Shown here: piece by piece, positions 43,601-51,017 of the stretch
How positions within the stretch are numbered: position 1 is the stretch's first letter
How the letters are laid out: each line of letters opens with the position of its first letter
Assembly (NCBI GenBank): GCA_004764695.1
Contig: SMSO01000033.1
Span: 511,001 to 575,000 of the forward strand
Source: Schizochytrium sp. TIO01
Lineage: Eukaryota; Sar; Bigyra; Thraustochytrida; Thraustochytriidae
Length of the DNA stretch: 64,000 bases
Direction: 5' to 3'
Notes under the pieces: model-generated
The model's database searches: none
What the model was told of the DNA's origin: nothing
The model's input: only the letters and a program-made list of their open reading frames with translations
Program-made: the position numbers and the translations under genes

Positions 43601-46365
43601 ATGTTTACAATGAGCTCCTCAAAACGGGTTAGATTGGATTGGACAGAGTGCTTATATGCATCAATGTTCATGCTTGTCCATGTAAGAGTGATCATGCCAG
43701 GTCTGAGAGATAGGTCAAGATCTTCAATATGTAAACGTAACATATCCCGAGCCATGGGAAGAATCATACTTTGAATTCTGTCGTACTCCCTCAATAGGTA
43801 GGTAAGCTCATTAAAGTAATGCTTGAATTTATGCTCCTGTAATAACACCATTTTTGCAGCATTAGGGATCTCGATACCCAGCCGCGAAAGACACTTTGCT
43901 TCACGAATAAGTTGTAGAATTTCTGCATCAAAGTTGACATAGAGTTTTTTTGTCGTAGGATGTCTAATGATCAGCGTAGCTTGGAGCCCAGCGCGAGCAG
44001 ACTCGACAGAATTGCACCATGCTTCATACCAAAGATATTCAAAAGCTACAAGAGTCTTTGCAACTTTATTATAGGTCTTGATTATTCTTTTTGAGTCTTT
44101 GGTAGATAACACCGAAGCATTCATCTCAAACTTTCGCATGGGTTCCTCGATACGCCTCAACAAGTGACGAGCCCAAAGAATACTACCTGCAACTGGAGGC
44201 ATGTTGCGACTAATTGGTGGACTATGCTTATGTTTCTCATACAGCTCTTGCACCGTCGTCAGGTCAAGGCCATAATTATGAAAAATGACTGTAAGCTTAG
44301 AATCCAAATCTGCTTTCAGACTGTCACGTTGAAGAATACTCTGAAACTTTTTGAGCAAAGTCAGAGAAGCCTCAATAGATGTAATGGATTCGAATGAACG
44401 ATTGATAAACTGTTGCAGCTGTGCCTCCAGGTCAGTAATGCGCATGTTAAACTGAATATAGTCGCGATCATACTTGTTGTTGTAAAAGTCCAGCAAATCG
44501 TGTTGTTTGCTACGAAAATCGTGAACAATTCGATTAAACTGTACTGTGAGGCTCTCCATACCTTCGAGATTATGCTTTGCAAGAGTTTGAAATTGATGTA
44601 TCGTGGAGAACATATCAATCAGCTTAATGACGCGTCTGCAAAATAAGTCTATTTTCCCAAAAATTTGCATCTCGCTAAAATCAAACTGTCGACCCTTTGG
44701 GACTGCAAGAAGCTTGTCTTTTGTAATATGATATTGCTCTTGGTAGTGCTCGTTAAGTTCCAAACAGGCCTCTAAGGCTTGTAATAGTCTCTCTGGGTCT
44801 TGGTCCCAAATGCGATCCACAGAGTCGATTGTATCTCCACTATCCAGATTAAGCTGTGTCCTTCCCATGGTCTTGTGCCCGCCCATCTGAAATTGAGCCT
44901 TCTTAAAAGAGTCTGTGATGTTTAGCACCTGGCGATTGCCATTCTGAGGAGAAGATGGTCCTCCAGTAGGCCCACCGCCCGCAGTGTTTCCTCCTGCCGC
45001 AGTCTTTTTAGGATCCCTTGCAAGGAACTCCTTGCAATTAATGATGAGCTGATTAGAGATCTTCATAAAAAGCGTTGTCATACGTTCGGTCGTGTTATAG
45101 TACCTTGCAATTGTGTGGATCATCTTGATACTATTCATCAGAGCCGGGAGAGCATCGACAATACTCAGTGGTGTACCGCTATATAATGGTTCCACGAACT
45201 TCTCTAAAGTACCAAGATACTTAACATTGTCCTTGGCTTCATTTGCGGCTTCTGTGATGTTAATGTCGATTTGTCTCCAGCGTCGAAGCAATGATATGAC
45301 ACTCTGCATATTTAAATCGTTGTTGCTAGCTGCAGCTGCAGCCGCTGCTGCCAATGGACTTGATGCACCGCCATTAGTATTTCCGCTCCCGAATGCACCC
45401 AATGCATTCATGACACGTGGTTGCTGTACAGTTTTGGTCAGGCTCTGCAACACACTAATGACTGTTCTACACTCCTTGCTTTTTAGTTGTTCGGTGATTG
45501 AGGTAAGGCGCTGTGTACGACGTCTCCAGTATTCCAGCTCCGTATATGGCCCCTTCTCACCTGCGTCTCGCTTAACTTGCTCCTCGTCATCTAAAAAAGA
45601 CTCTACTTTCTCGCACCAGCTTCCTAGCAAATCAACAAAATGTGTTGCAACTTCAGGGGGGACACGTACTGAGTTCATACCAGATTCAAGCAATACTGGT
45701 TGCGGTTTGGCAAGCTCCAGTCCGGAAGAAAGACTCTTGAGATTTTCTTGGACTGTGTCTGTGAACTTAGTTAAATTTGTGCAAAACTCACGAGCTTCTT
45801 TCGCTGAGCTCTGTTGCCAATTTGCCTTGGCCTCGATGAGTGGCTTGAGTGTATGCGCCAAAACACTCTCGTAGGAGTCAAGGAGCGCAGCGTTTAGAGT
45901 ACCAAAGCTGATTTCATTGTCCCCAGCCTCGGATGGTGACAAGTCCTGTTTAGGACGATTTGCCACGCGTACACGTAAGAAGTAAACGCACTGACCCGTT
46001 AGTGCATGCGACGTACCATCTGTGAGAAAAAGAACAGGTCGGTCCTGCCTTTCCACTGTCTCGAAGGCTTTATTGGGAGTGCCATGGTCATGCGTTTTGG
46101 ACTCACGAGCTGGTCCTAAGCCATTCATCAGAGCACCTGTAATACTGATTCGATGCTGCTGTTCACCATCGTCCCGAACTAGCTTTTGACTTCTAAACTG
46201 GTAAAAGAAGAATAAGGTGTCGGGGCCATCGGAAGCGAAGAAGGCATTGATACTAGCAAGCGTTTCCTCGTCTCTCAGGCTCTTCTCTACGAATGCTTCA
46301 TCCCTCAAGCCAAGCCCTTCATTGATCTTTCCAATTACCCAGCGGTGCCGTGCTTGAAACGCCAT
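31684..46365 (-). CDS. axonemal outer-arm dynein heavy chain, DNAH5/DNAH8 (gamma) type
   Basis: A single uninterrupted frame of 4,893 codons from ATG 46363-46365; a GTG 36 bases upstream has no ATG before it. The N-terminal tail is followed by six AAA modules. P-loops: AAA1 GPAGTGKT 2036-2043, AAA2 GPAASGKS 2326-2333, AAA3 GEAGTGKS 2663-2670, AAA4 GVGGSGKQ 3111-3118. The coiled-coil stalk and microtubule-binding domain come after AAA4. The C-terminus has KEGAYIHGLLLEGAGW and ends ALVLSLET, typical of the DNAH5/8-ODA2 group rather than inner-arm or cytoplasmic chains. AAA1 keeps all Walker features, so the motor should be active. Oddities are a poly-Ala run in the tail (about 45330-45352) and a Ser/Lys-rich insertion before AAA4 (residues about 2971-3028). 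No introns are needed. Confidence 0.97.
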   Translation of the reverse strand: MAFQARHRWVIGKINEGLGLRDEAFVEKSLRDEETLASINAFFASDGPDTLFFFYQFRSQKLVRDDGEQQHRISITGALMNGLGPARESKTHDHGTPNKAFETVERQDRPVLFLTDGTSHALTGQCVYFLRVRVANRPKQDLSPSEAGDNEISFGTLNAALLDSYESVLAHTLKPLIEAKANWQQSSAKEAREFCTNLTKFTDTVQENLKSLSSGLELAKPQPVLLESGMNSVRVPPEVATHFVDLLGSWCEKVESFLDDEEQVKRDAGEKGPYTELEYWRRRTQRLTSITEQLKSKECRTVISVLQSLTKTVQQPRVMNALGAFGSGNTNGGASSPLAAAAAAAASNNDLNMQSVISLLRRWRQIDINITEAANEAKDNVKYLGTLEKFVEPLYSGTPLSIVDALPALMNSIKMIHTIARYYNTTERMTTLFMKISNQLIINCKEFLARDPKKTAAGGNTAGGGPTGGPSSPQNGNRQVLNITDSFKKAQFQMGGHKTMGRTQLNLDSGDTIDSVDRIWDQDPERLLQALEACLELNEHYQEQYHITKDKLLAVPKGRQFDFSEMQIFGKIDLFCRRVIKLIDMFSTIHQFQTLAKHNLEGMESLTVQFNRIVHDFRSKQHDLLDFYNNKYDRDYIQFNMRITDLEAQLQQFINRSFESITSIEASLTLLKKFQSILQRDSLKADLDSKLTVIFHNYGLDLTTVQELYEKHKHSPPISRNMPPVAGSILWARHLLRRIEEPMRKFEMNASVLSTKDSKRIIKTYNKVAKTLVAFEYLWYEAWCNSVESARAGLQATLIIRHPTTKKLYVNFDAEILQLIREAKCLSRLGIEIPNAAKMVLLQEHKFKHYFNELTYLLREYDRIQSMILPMARDMLRLHIEDLDLSLRPGMITLTWTSMNIDAYKHSVQSNLTRFEELIVNMNDIIENRIEKNLKKVGKTILVDLPTGDGLLTLDEFVQKQEAFVKQQTRFLNAKNREIETAVQDLITHVRNYKFGEHSFAGPLSPTMVASDFASGQEMRSFKERESPVTFEHCEYILKHYNNMMYQGLLQATKNSLTAIKKRVCAKGSTGFLYLVKPFFEVDVQLSVPSVRLVPSLDEVQNCINKSAQSILWCSKSVWDWGQGVQLDLGFSSHNIIDDSGNEIQRVSFFERIGKDVQIVRSVLLLTGALLGTKNHVSDYLSQFTVYDWLWKDDMEYMYKKFIDRNPSIEDFEAELSRFVSIENQIRQIAGVHNIGALSLNTNNLKLQLQSEASQWKVQYSDKVHQQASEAMEKLLEYIRLTQQRVGREVNSLESLRYVMNVLKEVRERESTIEQEITPILDMYDMLDHYLPSGVVGKEEMDKKSIIRSSWRKLGDFAEEITDQLAGIQGKFKIQLTRDVKSFALEVASFRSSYLAEGPMVAGLKPKEAVERLRRFKSEFEVHARKQEILSAGENLFALKQTEYPDLVKTKKELALLDQLYSLYIDVVDTMDKYRNQLWTNCVKSVGDMASRVTEFEQRCKKLPAKLRDWDAYKDLRHDLSDFQNVLPLLVELSKPSIKIRHWAQVTKLTGKQFNIETGRLKELWHPTMLNNRESIEEVCHAADKELEIEEKIVQIKEQWAAEHFQFTKWRQRDCVVLKGFGQVIEDLEESQLSCQSMLSMRYVTPFREELVGILAQLSETGETLELWVKVQTLWMSLESVFMGGDIARQMPQDAKKFAKIDKDFHRVMDRAQDSFGNVLQSCSNDLLKNTLPNLYTELERCQKSLEGYLEQKRSRFPRFYFVSNPVLLQILSQGSDVDAVQPFYEKIFDAISQVTHSPDNNRSITELKNIVGVDEEVVKLSSPVQATGHIEEWLLALEQEMRNTMKDTCRAAAIECLDADLVEFINRFSAQFSLLGLQFNWTAQMTNALVNCRTNKNIMSETNKLQLAILTKLSSMCLTDLGSAMNRKKIETLVTIQVHQRDVTADIFRMFKDRRISSPNDFDWMKQARFYWTNSGTDGIGGAGACTVSVCDMDFDYSYEYLGCKERLVITPLTDRCYISLTQALGMNLGGAPAGPAGTGKTETVKDLGRSLGTYVVVINCSDQQRHTDLAKIFKGLCRAGIWGCFDEFNRIELPVLSVVAQQVLAITNAKRMQSATLTFPGDADSISIKHSVGTFITMNPGYAGRQELPENLKALFRSVAMMVPDREIIIRVKLCSVGYTKFTELAKKFNTLYRCCEEQLSAQQHYDFGLRNILSVLRTAGKTKRDHQDKDEHTLLMLALRDMNLSKLVAPDVPLFLSLIEDLFPGLMHTKVAEIGRQESSQDLDNTLTQVLAENDLQPHPSWVRKVHQVHETVLVRHGIIVLGPAASGKSACMETLAETLTRVNAVPTKLVRMNPKAIRAQEMFGECDPISQEWVDGVFATLWAKHNDRTRRDRTWLICDGPVDALWVENLNTVLDDNKILTLANGERISMSDNVKLFFETESLDNASPATVSRAGIIFVSETDLDWQPVLESWISKQQEAYRPILRDLFGRWIQTCDFFQGFIRLFPKALPRPRASLITSTFELMEGFIAEAKLSDSPSDAEQELERIFIFAFIWTFGALIESADRRKFDKLLRSIDSSEVLPNQANPDDTCFNYRLAFPETNWTSWDLPQWNPSGPKDHVSRFRNGFAQLQIPTSETVRSLYVLGQMEARKKPLLLVGEAGTGKSTLARMFADSLQRADDSMLFKTVKLSYSSTPRMLQEAVEGEVDKRGGKTYGPSNGQHMTIFLDDLSLPMANEWGDQPTLELARQLIETHSLAFLDKDKRGDFKTIEDVQFMAAMTRVHSMRDSSSSSSDDTSSPEVDDSVTKLGVPARLLRHFFVLNVPLPDQNSLTEIYSTMVKRYFACASTVSSEIDPSVLTKLTNMANKLVPASINVWSKIRAVLLPTPSKSHYFFTLRDLSRVFQGVFRVPFQVYIECGEKTIYKAWRHEVERVFADKLTCDADKVKMRGIADEVTLKELGKDTASQCYYSPAAAAPPPSGVSNTASSSSSASSSGGKKSSKKDGDTPSKSSSSSAASKEKELVQFVNFLRDPEYDEDGVIIAPAPQIYEPASSMNAVLERVSEFLEIHNEENPEKAMNLVLFRDALAHLLRAVRVLGLPRGNLLLVGVGGSGKQSIAKLATYIAQHDLFQIRLSKAYNRNALMEDMRTLYRVIGKERKSVVFLVTESEIREESFLEIFNSFLASGEIVSLFPKDELAVMASDARAIAVKEQPGFVDTPENLTRFFVDSIRNNLHLILCMSPVHPRYNERARQFPSIFTESYIDWFLPWPMEALQAVAEQHLLEFEMTCSDAVRASLIAHTGAIHSLAEQQARRYNDQLCASIHMTPKSFLSYLDQFKGMYSLRLDELIHKEKRMEIGLQKLATGASDVEQLKVVLAQEEVKLRAAEQACNNMISSLEQSSLQAKKEADSVSRIKLACEAEAALITEEKNAAEEDLKAAQPFLDEAEQAVNSIKPGDLNELKKLPKPGDIIKLTFDGVMILRMFKLKPVTLGKVNIGIGKDKKEIRFVQDSYTLCQKTMLADSSFLKSLFRFSAEEKDNINDETIELLMPYLELDGFSPVVARNASKACEGLCAWVIAMVKYHSASKVVKPKLEKLGLAEAKLEAALGELADAEKKLQGCKNKLEELQERFQAQMAEKQEIEDGTRRSRARMDKATALIEGLKDERERWGQDAQAFAESKKRLVGDCAVASAFLSYCGAFNQEFRVTLTQQCFVPDLLKRKVPVTIDSNANRFDLLAFLTDPVTIADFGSQGLPMDALSTENGVLVTQSMRYPLLIDPQGQALQWIRKREASRLPSFGTTTMQHPRFREQLEFCLSKGYSLVVTDVQEDVDPILDPVLDKLIISRARANYIVISDKPVDYDAGFSLFLITNLARGSFAPELQAKTTVIDFTVTMEGLEDQLLGQVIQKEQRALEEQLSEVLSSVTNNTRRLHMLNDELLERLTESSGNLLDDDALVSVLAGTKRAATEVKEKLQTAAETRVSIYEKREQYRAVAARGTALYFSIVAMSSLNPMYQTGLEQFITLFKFAMDIAERHNTIVRRVSSIIHMLTISVFRYVSQGLFKKDKLVFVLIVCLRCLVNRGVIQNEMLDVLLRGSADIETSSVPPKPMAWLPESGYFNALALAKSVPFFSSLPTHLVEKESLWHRWWESDHPEQVQIPDYESKLAADMVGDFYRLLLVRALREDRFALAARNFVAKSETIESHGHLHPFLGPAYIRNPNVTMDSIFRQTDAHIPVMYLLSTGGDPTEALESFCKRRKQRLTCVSMGASQGPVALKALGTAIAHGDWVLLQNGHLDLPFMEALNGILEKVENAMVGQAQDEDGTASETHNSGSTVSGAAVAGGAFSTNASNTDSTNPEDRLAVNSKFRLFITTEPHEQFPASLLQRSLKVTNEPPAGVKASMARYYAELVDQERIERVESDVWRKMLYITCFMHAVVQERRRVGPIGWTIPYQFTVGDLQASLSFIERHLFSNTEVSWPAIQFMVSEVQMGASVTDDVDRRLMGAFTEFYLQQTMLNPGASLGQVRSLSSGAIYAYDVPDYPELEQYMTVISSFPEGEDPADLLGLHANAQMSSLAQSSRGLLESILIMQPKSIAKTPPEGGEVTSETAVIGKAENLLEELPKIPSEVTSFEQIERLGGLSIPRNVVLAQELAHIRAIMSLVSSSLRELVAALKGFASMTDELSEIHDAIYLGKVPSSWARQSWRASTINGWLTGYQDRVEQFIGWLEQGAPACMWIGGFARPQAFLTAVKQEVTRAHAEDFWTLDNVEFVTQVTSFTEASHVRTAPKEGAYIHGLLLEGAGWNVPEQTLEEAAPKILSVSLPVLHITAANKVASKRNGAEYGPFGPYEAPLYHYADRRQFVMYISLPSKEHRPSHWTMRGAALVLSLET

Positions 46366-47044
46366 CGCGGCTGACGTATACCCACCTAAAGAACTCCACA
46401 CAAAATCGAACCAATGCGCAGGCCCCCACTGCTCCTTGATATGTCTTCGAACCTTTCAAACTGCTCTAGCAGCAGGCCTCTGCCTGGACCACTGCCCGCA
46501 CGAGCGCTTCGGCGTCTAATCCCTCCAAAATCCCTTCGTGTGCTCAGGCAATAAATTCCAAGGTGTTGTGGTCATAAAAACCTGCATTTCAACATCTTAT
46601 CCAAAAACAAAAATATGAAAAATAATTAGCTACTCCAATCTCGTAGGACCTTCTAAGGGCATCGGTTCTGCTAGTCCCAAAACGACTCTGCGGAAATTGT
46701 CAACGGTCAAATCAGTAAGTAAGGACTACTAGTACTAAAGTGCTTGGAGTAGCAGGTCGAATGTAATTAAGCTCCCAGAGTATGAACAACAAAGAAAGCG
46801 CCGGGTATATTTTTTTCGGGTATGTATTAGCCTCTCCCTTGCTTATGGGAGGGGTTTAGGTAGGCCATGGGGTATTAGCTACAGCTGGCTGTACAGGGGG
46901 GCTCTTGGATAGATGCAGGCAGGTTGGGAGCGCTTGCGAGACTGAAGCTGGTAAACTTACAGTGTAGAAGACTGTGACAGCAACAGCGAAGGGGACGATA
47001 GTCCAGGAAAGGGAAAGGGGAAAGCTAGGGAGGCAAGCATAAAG
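46366..47044. other. divergent promoter region
   Basis: 680 bp between the starts of the dynein gene and the plus-strand membrane protein gene. No coding or RNA gene is seen. It must hold promoters for both directions. Confidence 0.55.
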
Positions 47045-48217
47045 ATGCTGTCGAGATTGTCGAGATGGAGACGCCAGGAAGCAGGTGGAGAGAATGCAGA
47101 TGGCGAGGGAAATGAAGATGGAGACAAAGCTGTAGAAGACGTTTCGAGCAGCGAGGAAGATGACGAGGAAGATGACGAGGACGATGTCAGAGAACAGGGA
47201 CGACGTAAGCGAGGTGAAAACCGAAGTCATGGTGTCCCCCAAGACTCTCATGACCTTGAAGAAGGAAACTTGAGAGATTCAAAAAGTCAAAATGGAAAGA
47301 AGGAAAAGAAGAACAGAAGACAGTCTCTTAAGAAAGCTTCTGCAACTATAAAGAAAGATGATGAAGGTGGGATTGAGACAATCCGCGAACTTTCATTTAT
47401 CAAGCTCCCTGAGGCGAAACCAGTATTTGAGCGGCAGCATTATATCATTTCCATCATACTTGGGGTAGTTGTTGCAACATGGATTTTCGGGATCGAAGGG
47501 CTTTGCTTATTCGCTGAGAGCTGCATGTTCTATACTCATCGTCAGCGCTATAACCAGGATCACTTCAAACTGAACCTTGTGGACACAACGAATCCCCATG
47601 TACCAGCAAACGGAGCAATGGCGCTCTTCCTTGCTGCAATATTCGTAATATTTGTTCTAACTCCAGGCAGCCTTTACCTCACTCGAACAGAGACACGTCG
47701 CAATGTTCGATTGGCCAGTCTCGTTTCAATTCTTGGGACAGTTCTTTTAATTTTACTTGGCATTATCTTCTTTTCCAAGAGCCCCAAAGTCCAGTATGAC
47801 TATAATTCTTCGGCGCAGCGGCTGTATTCATCTGCAGAAGAAGCTAACAAGGCTGCTCGGAAGTCAAGCAGCATGTTTGGTTTCCTATTTTTTGCAGCAG
47901 CCAGCTTGCAAGCCACATTGGCTGCATACATTTTTAAGTTTTCGAGAGACGTACCTTTCGAGTCTACACGTCCATCAAGAATCCAAATCATTGCACGTCC
48001 CAGCAGGAAAGAAGATCCTGACATTGAAATTGGTGAAGCAAAGAGGAGAAGACGTCGCGGCAGCCTTAATTCGATCCAAAGTGGCAAGGATAACCGCTCC
48101 ATAGAAAAGAAGCAGCGCCGCCGTCAGTCCCACTTACAGAAGCACCGTGAAGCAGGTCCAGCTGATGATCATGAGCACGCTGGCGACGATAAAGATGATG
48201 ACGATGATCTGCTATAA
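47045..48217 (+). CDS. four-pass membrane protein of unknown function
   Basis: A 390-residue protein from ATG 47045. Residues 1-125 are highly charged: an acidic SSSEEDDEEDDEDD tract at 34-47 and basic KKEKKNRR and RRQSLKK tracts (85-97), with RRQS being a basophilic kinase-like site. Four hydrophobic spans lie near 133-158, 190-212, 222-243 and 276-298, with a 30-residue loop after span 1 containing two Cys near its start. The tail after 300 is basic (KRRRRRGS, KKQRRRQS) and ends in a His/Asp-rich acidic segment (DDKDDDDDLL). Both termini are expected to face the cytosol. The layout resembles tetraspan families in general, but I see no CCG, MARVEL or claudin signature. Confidence 0.75.
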   Translation: MLSRLSRWRRQEAGGENADGEGNEDGDKAVEDVSSSEEDDEEDDEDDVREQGRRKRGENRSHGVPQDSHDLEEGNLRDSKSQNGKKEKKNRRQSLKKASATIKKDDEGGIETIRELSFIKLPEAKPVFERQHYIISIILGVVVATWIFGIEGLCLFAESCMFYTHRQRYNQDHFKLNLVDTTNPHVPANGAMALFLAAIFVIFVLTPGSLYLTRTETRRNVRLASLVSILGTVLLILLGIIFFSKSPKVQYDYNSSAQRLYSSAEEANKAARKSSSMFGFLFFAAASLQATLAAYIFKFSRDVPFESTRPSRIQIIARPSRKEDPDIEIGEAKRRRRRGSLNSIQSGKDNRSIEKKQRRRQSHLQKHREAGPADDHEHAGDDKDDDDDLL

Positions 48218-48819
48218 TCATCGTCGTTTTTTTTCATTTGAAAACGAGGATATAGTGTGTTCAAAGGGAGGGAATAAAGAAAGATAATAATGAGCAAGTG
48301 CGGCATTTAATCTTCGAAGTCAAATTTGAAAGAGTCTTTTGACGAAACAGGAATGAATCTGTTTGGGTAGATAATCCATTTTTATGCATATATAGTAATA
48401 TTATATTTTCAAGTCGAAGTTCTTTTCAATCGAAGTAATCAACCGAAGCACTTAATCATGGTCTCCAGACGTATAAGTTAGCCTTAAGGCGGTAAAATAG
48501 CACCTTAAGAGCACGAACGATTTGTGCGAGTGCGAATGGATACGACCGAACAATTTCCAGCACACAAGCATGCGCACGAACGCCACACTACATTCTGCAG
48601 CCATTCGTCAAGAATTTGCGATATAATCGAATGTTCCAGTACCTGTAAGTCTCTAACCGATCGGCTTTAATATATCAATCACAACTGACTTAGTTAGGGG
48701 AAACCTAGTTAGAGTCTCCTCCCGTTCTGCTTTGCTGATCTTGATTGAGAATACTAATTCTAGGGTCAGACTACTGAATGTAGGAAGTAATGGGTAGAAT
48801 CGTCACTTACATGGTTTGT
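48218..48819. other. intergenic region between convergent genes
   Basis: 600 bp without a supported gene. Confidence 0.55.
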
Positions 48820-49509
48820 CTACTTGCGCACAGAGGCAAACATGTCGATGATTTCCTTCCGCTCCTGCAACGTGAGGTCCGGGTGCCAGACATCAAGGAG
48901 TAGTACGACACGATCTTCCTTGGTCTTGTTCCAGGTCTCATGTTCAAAGGCATCATCAAATACCAGCGCCTTGCCCTCCTCCCAGGCGCGCTCCTGGTCC
49001 GCAACACGAATGCCACATTCTGTTGAGTCCGCCGACGGCACGGAGAGGCCCAAGTGGCACCTTACGCGAAGGTTGCACGGTGCATAGTGCGGCTGGATCG
49101 CGCTGCCGCTTTTGAGTGTCGAGAAGAAGCAGTATGCAAACGGCAGCTCCAGCATTAGGTCTGGAACATGTTCGCGCAGAATTTTTGCAGTCTCTGGGCA
49201 CTGTGCTGCCATCTCGCTTTGCCATTGGCCTTTCAGCACAAATGACCTCCATTCCCAATCACCCTGGTGAAGCTTGTGCTCGCCATCGCTGACAGCGTAG
49301 TCTGACCCACGAGCTTTCTTCGCGGCATCATACTCTGCGCGAATCGTGGTCCAGTTCGCTTCAAGGGCGTCCGCCCACGAAGGCCGTGATGCTCCATCCC
49401 ATACAGGCGTCGATCCCAACCCTGCCAGCGCGAACAGAGACGGACACGATCTATTCTTCAGCCTCACGGCGCCGCTCCGCACGATCGTAGTACCTGTTGA
49501 AGACGCCAT
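48820..49509 (-). CDS. aspartyl/asparaginyl beta-hydroxylase-family dioxygenase
   Basis: A 229-residue protein, essentially the catalytic domain alone. It belongs to the Fe(II)/2-oxoglutarate-dependent Asp/Asn beta-hydroxylase family (PF05118 type). The core block is easy to see: 'FSTLKSGSAIQPHYAPCNLR' leading to RCHLGL (150-155), then CGIRVAD, WEEGKALVFDDAFEHETWN and VVLLLDVWHPDL. By alignment with human ASPH the iron ligands are His141 and His190, His152 matches the second conserved His, and Arg200 would hold 2-oxoglutarate. There is no signal peptide or membrane span, so it is probably soluble and cytosolic, unlike ER-resident ASPH. The substrate is unknown. It is divergent from the orphan gene at 50403. 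Confidence 0.9.
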   Translation of the reverse strand: MASSTGTTIVRSGAVRLKNRSCPSLFALAGLGSTPVWDGASRPSWADALEANWTTIRAEYDAAKKARGSDYAVSDGEHKLHQGDWEWRSFVLKGQWQSEMAAQCPETAKILREHVPDLMLELPFAYCFFSTLKSGSAIQPHYAPCNLRVRCHLGLSVPSADSTECGIRVADQERAWEEGKALVFDDAFEHETWNKTKEDRVVLLLDVWHPDLTLQERKEIIDMFASVRK

Positions 49510-50402
49510 TTGTCAGTCTGATCTAGATCACGCCAACACCGCAGGCGCGTTTAGGTCATGGATGAAATTTGACTCATCATGCTTTTATTTCTTTGGCCTG
49601 CATGTACAATAGTATGTATGTATAGCCTAAAGAACCCATTCATTCGTTGGGGAACTGAGGCAATCAATGTCCTCAAAAGTCATCCAATCGCTCGTGCTTT
49701 TGTTATTCCCTGAGTCCAAGTCGCGCACGGAGCATCTTGGCGAGCGCGCGTTGAGAATGTAGCGAGAGGGAAGTCGAGACAACAGAATATGCGTTTGCAG
49801 ATACGAGGTCTGTCTGCATGGGCCAAAGGAGTCAAAGGTGCACATGAACATCCCGATTTGAATTTGAATTGAATTTGAATTTGAGTTTAAATTTGAGTTT
49901 AAATTTAAATTTGAATTTGGGAACTTTGAAATGGGCAATTTCGAATTTGAATTTGAATTTGAATTTGATCATTCGGATTTTTTTAATTTGCTCAGATTAT
50001 GATGTGCCCAAATTTGCATTTGAATTTCAATACCCAAATTGAAGTTTGGGCCTCCGCGCATTCAAACCTCAAGCCCACCCCGGGATGTCTGTAGAGTGCT
50101 CGCGCCGCTCTGCGTGTCCTCCGGGCCGCCCATACATCCTCAGATTCCAAGGACGGCTCCATTCGCTACCTCTGCCGTGATGGTTTTTCCCGCCGTGGAT
50201 GCAGCAAAGCTAAGCGTTCTTAGATAGTTCTAGCTAGATAAGCTACCTAGCTAAAAGAGAACAAACACCAGGCTGAGAAAATGAAAGAATTGTGAACAAG
50301 TGAAGCGACAAGGAAAGAACGCATCGCGCTTTCTCTGTCGCCGTTTGCGGATTTGGCGCCGCGGGAAGACTCCAGGTGTAATTTTAAGCGTGCACTGGAG
50401 CT
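49510..50402. other. divergent intergenic region with AATTTG repeats
   Basis: 890 bp between two divergent start codons. Besides the hexanucleotide tract described separately there is no gene. Minus-strand frames across the tract (Asn/Leu/Ser runs) are translated repeat. Confidence 0.6.
49855..49969. repeat. degenerate (AATTTG)n hexanucleotide tract
   Basis: About 115 bp dominated by AATTTG/AATTTGA units, partly mutated to GTTTAA, interrupted once near 49918-49944 and then resuming as perfect AATTTG. Diffuse copies continue to about 50045. Confidence 0.8.
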
Positions 50403-51017
50403 ATGATCCAAGCATCCCCACGACTGGCTGCCTCAGAGCAGCAATCTTTGTACCGTTGCGGTGTGCGCACTCGCATTGCTCAGAGGACATCTGGACATGA
50501 CGGGCTTGCGGCGCCTGACTTCTGTCTCATGACACAGGACTCGTACAAGAAACTTGCGGTTCTCTGGTTGCGTGAAGAGGACCTACTAGGACCCGCTGCG
50601 GAGGCACAAAAACGCTGTGTAGAGATCGCTGCACCCCACGTCGCCAGTAAGGATAGCGTCGTGGTTGTGCTGGCTACGCGGAACCAGCAGACGATGGCAG
50701 CCTTCAAGGCAGTGCAGTCTTGGGCTTTTGAGCAGGAGGTCCGCTGCATTCCAGTGACTGCCCATATAAAGACCGTCGCGTGGGCTCTTCGGTACCTTGA
50801 GCGTAATGGCTCTGGCTCACGCAAAGCCGCTCCTGTCAAATTCAATGTGAAGCATTTCGAGGCTACTTGCACAGCCATACCCCGCGTGGGGCGGCTCACG
50901 TGCACGCAGAACTTGCTGCCAAAGGCCAAGACACTCAAGGCTGTATTTCAACTTGCAAAAACTTCCCCAGACCCAGCCTTGCGTCCCATTCGCGATTTTC
51001 TGACACAAACACTGTAG
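50403..51017 (+). CDS. orphan protein, 204 residues
   Basis: The frame starts at ATG 50403 and ends TAG 51015-51017. Another possible start is Met43 (MTQDSYKK). From residue 45 on the protein looks folded: a helix (KKLAVLWLREEDLLGPAAEAQKRCVEIAA), a buried strand 'SVVVVLAT' near 83-90, a helix 'TMAAFKAVQSWAFE', another short strand with 'VRCIPVTA', then a helix. This alpha/beta order could be a Rossmann-like or nuclease-like core, but no catalytic motif is visible and I recognise no family. Codon choice resembles neighbouring genes. It may be lineage-specific. Confidence 0.5.
   Translation: MIQASPRLAASEQQSLYRCGVRTRIAQRTSGHDGLAAPDFCLMTQDSYKKLAVLWLREEDLLGPAAEAQKRCVEIAAPHVASKDSVVVVLATRNQQTMAAFKAVQSWAFEQEVRCIPVTAHIKTVAWALRYLERNGSGSRKAAPVKFNVKHFEATCTAIPRVGRLTCTQNLLPKAKTLKAVFQLAKTSPDPALRPIRDFLTQTL

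Noticed and set aside
45113-45874. 253-codon plus-strand frame inside the dynein gene
   Set aside because: It is antisense to conserved dynein tail sequence, with no signal of its own. Several similar antisense frames within 31.7-46.4 kb were dropped for the same reason.
49627-49938. Minus-strand frame rich in Asn, Leu and Ser
   Set aside because: It is a translation of the AATTTG hexanucleotide tract.
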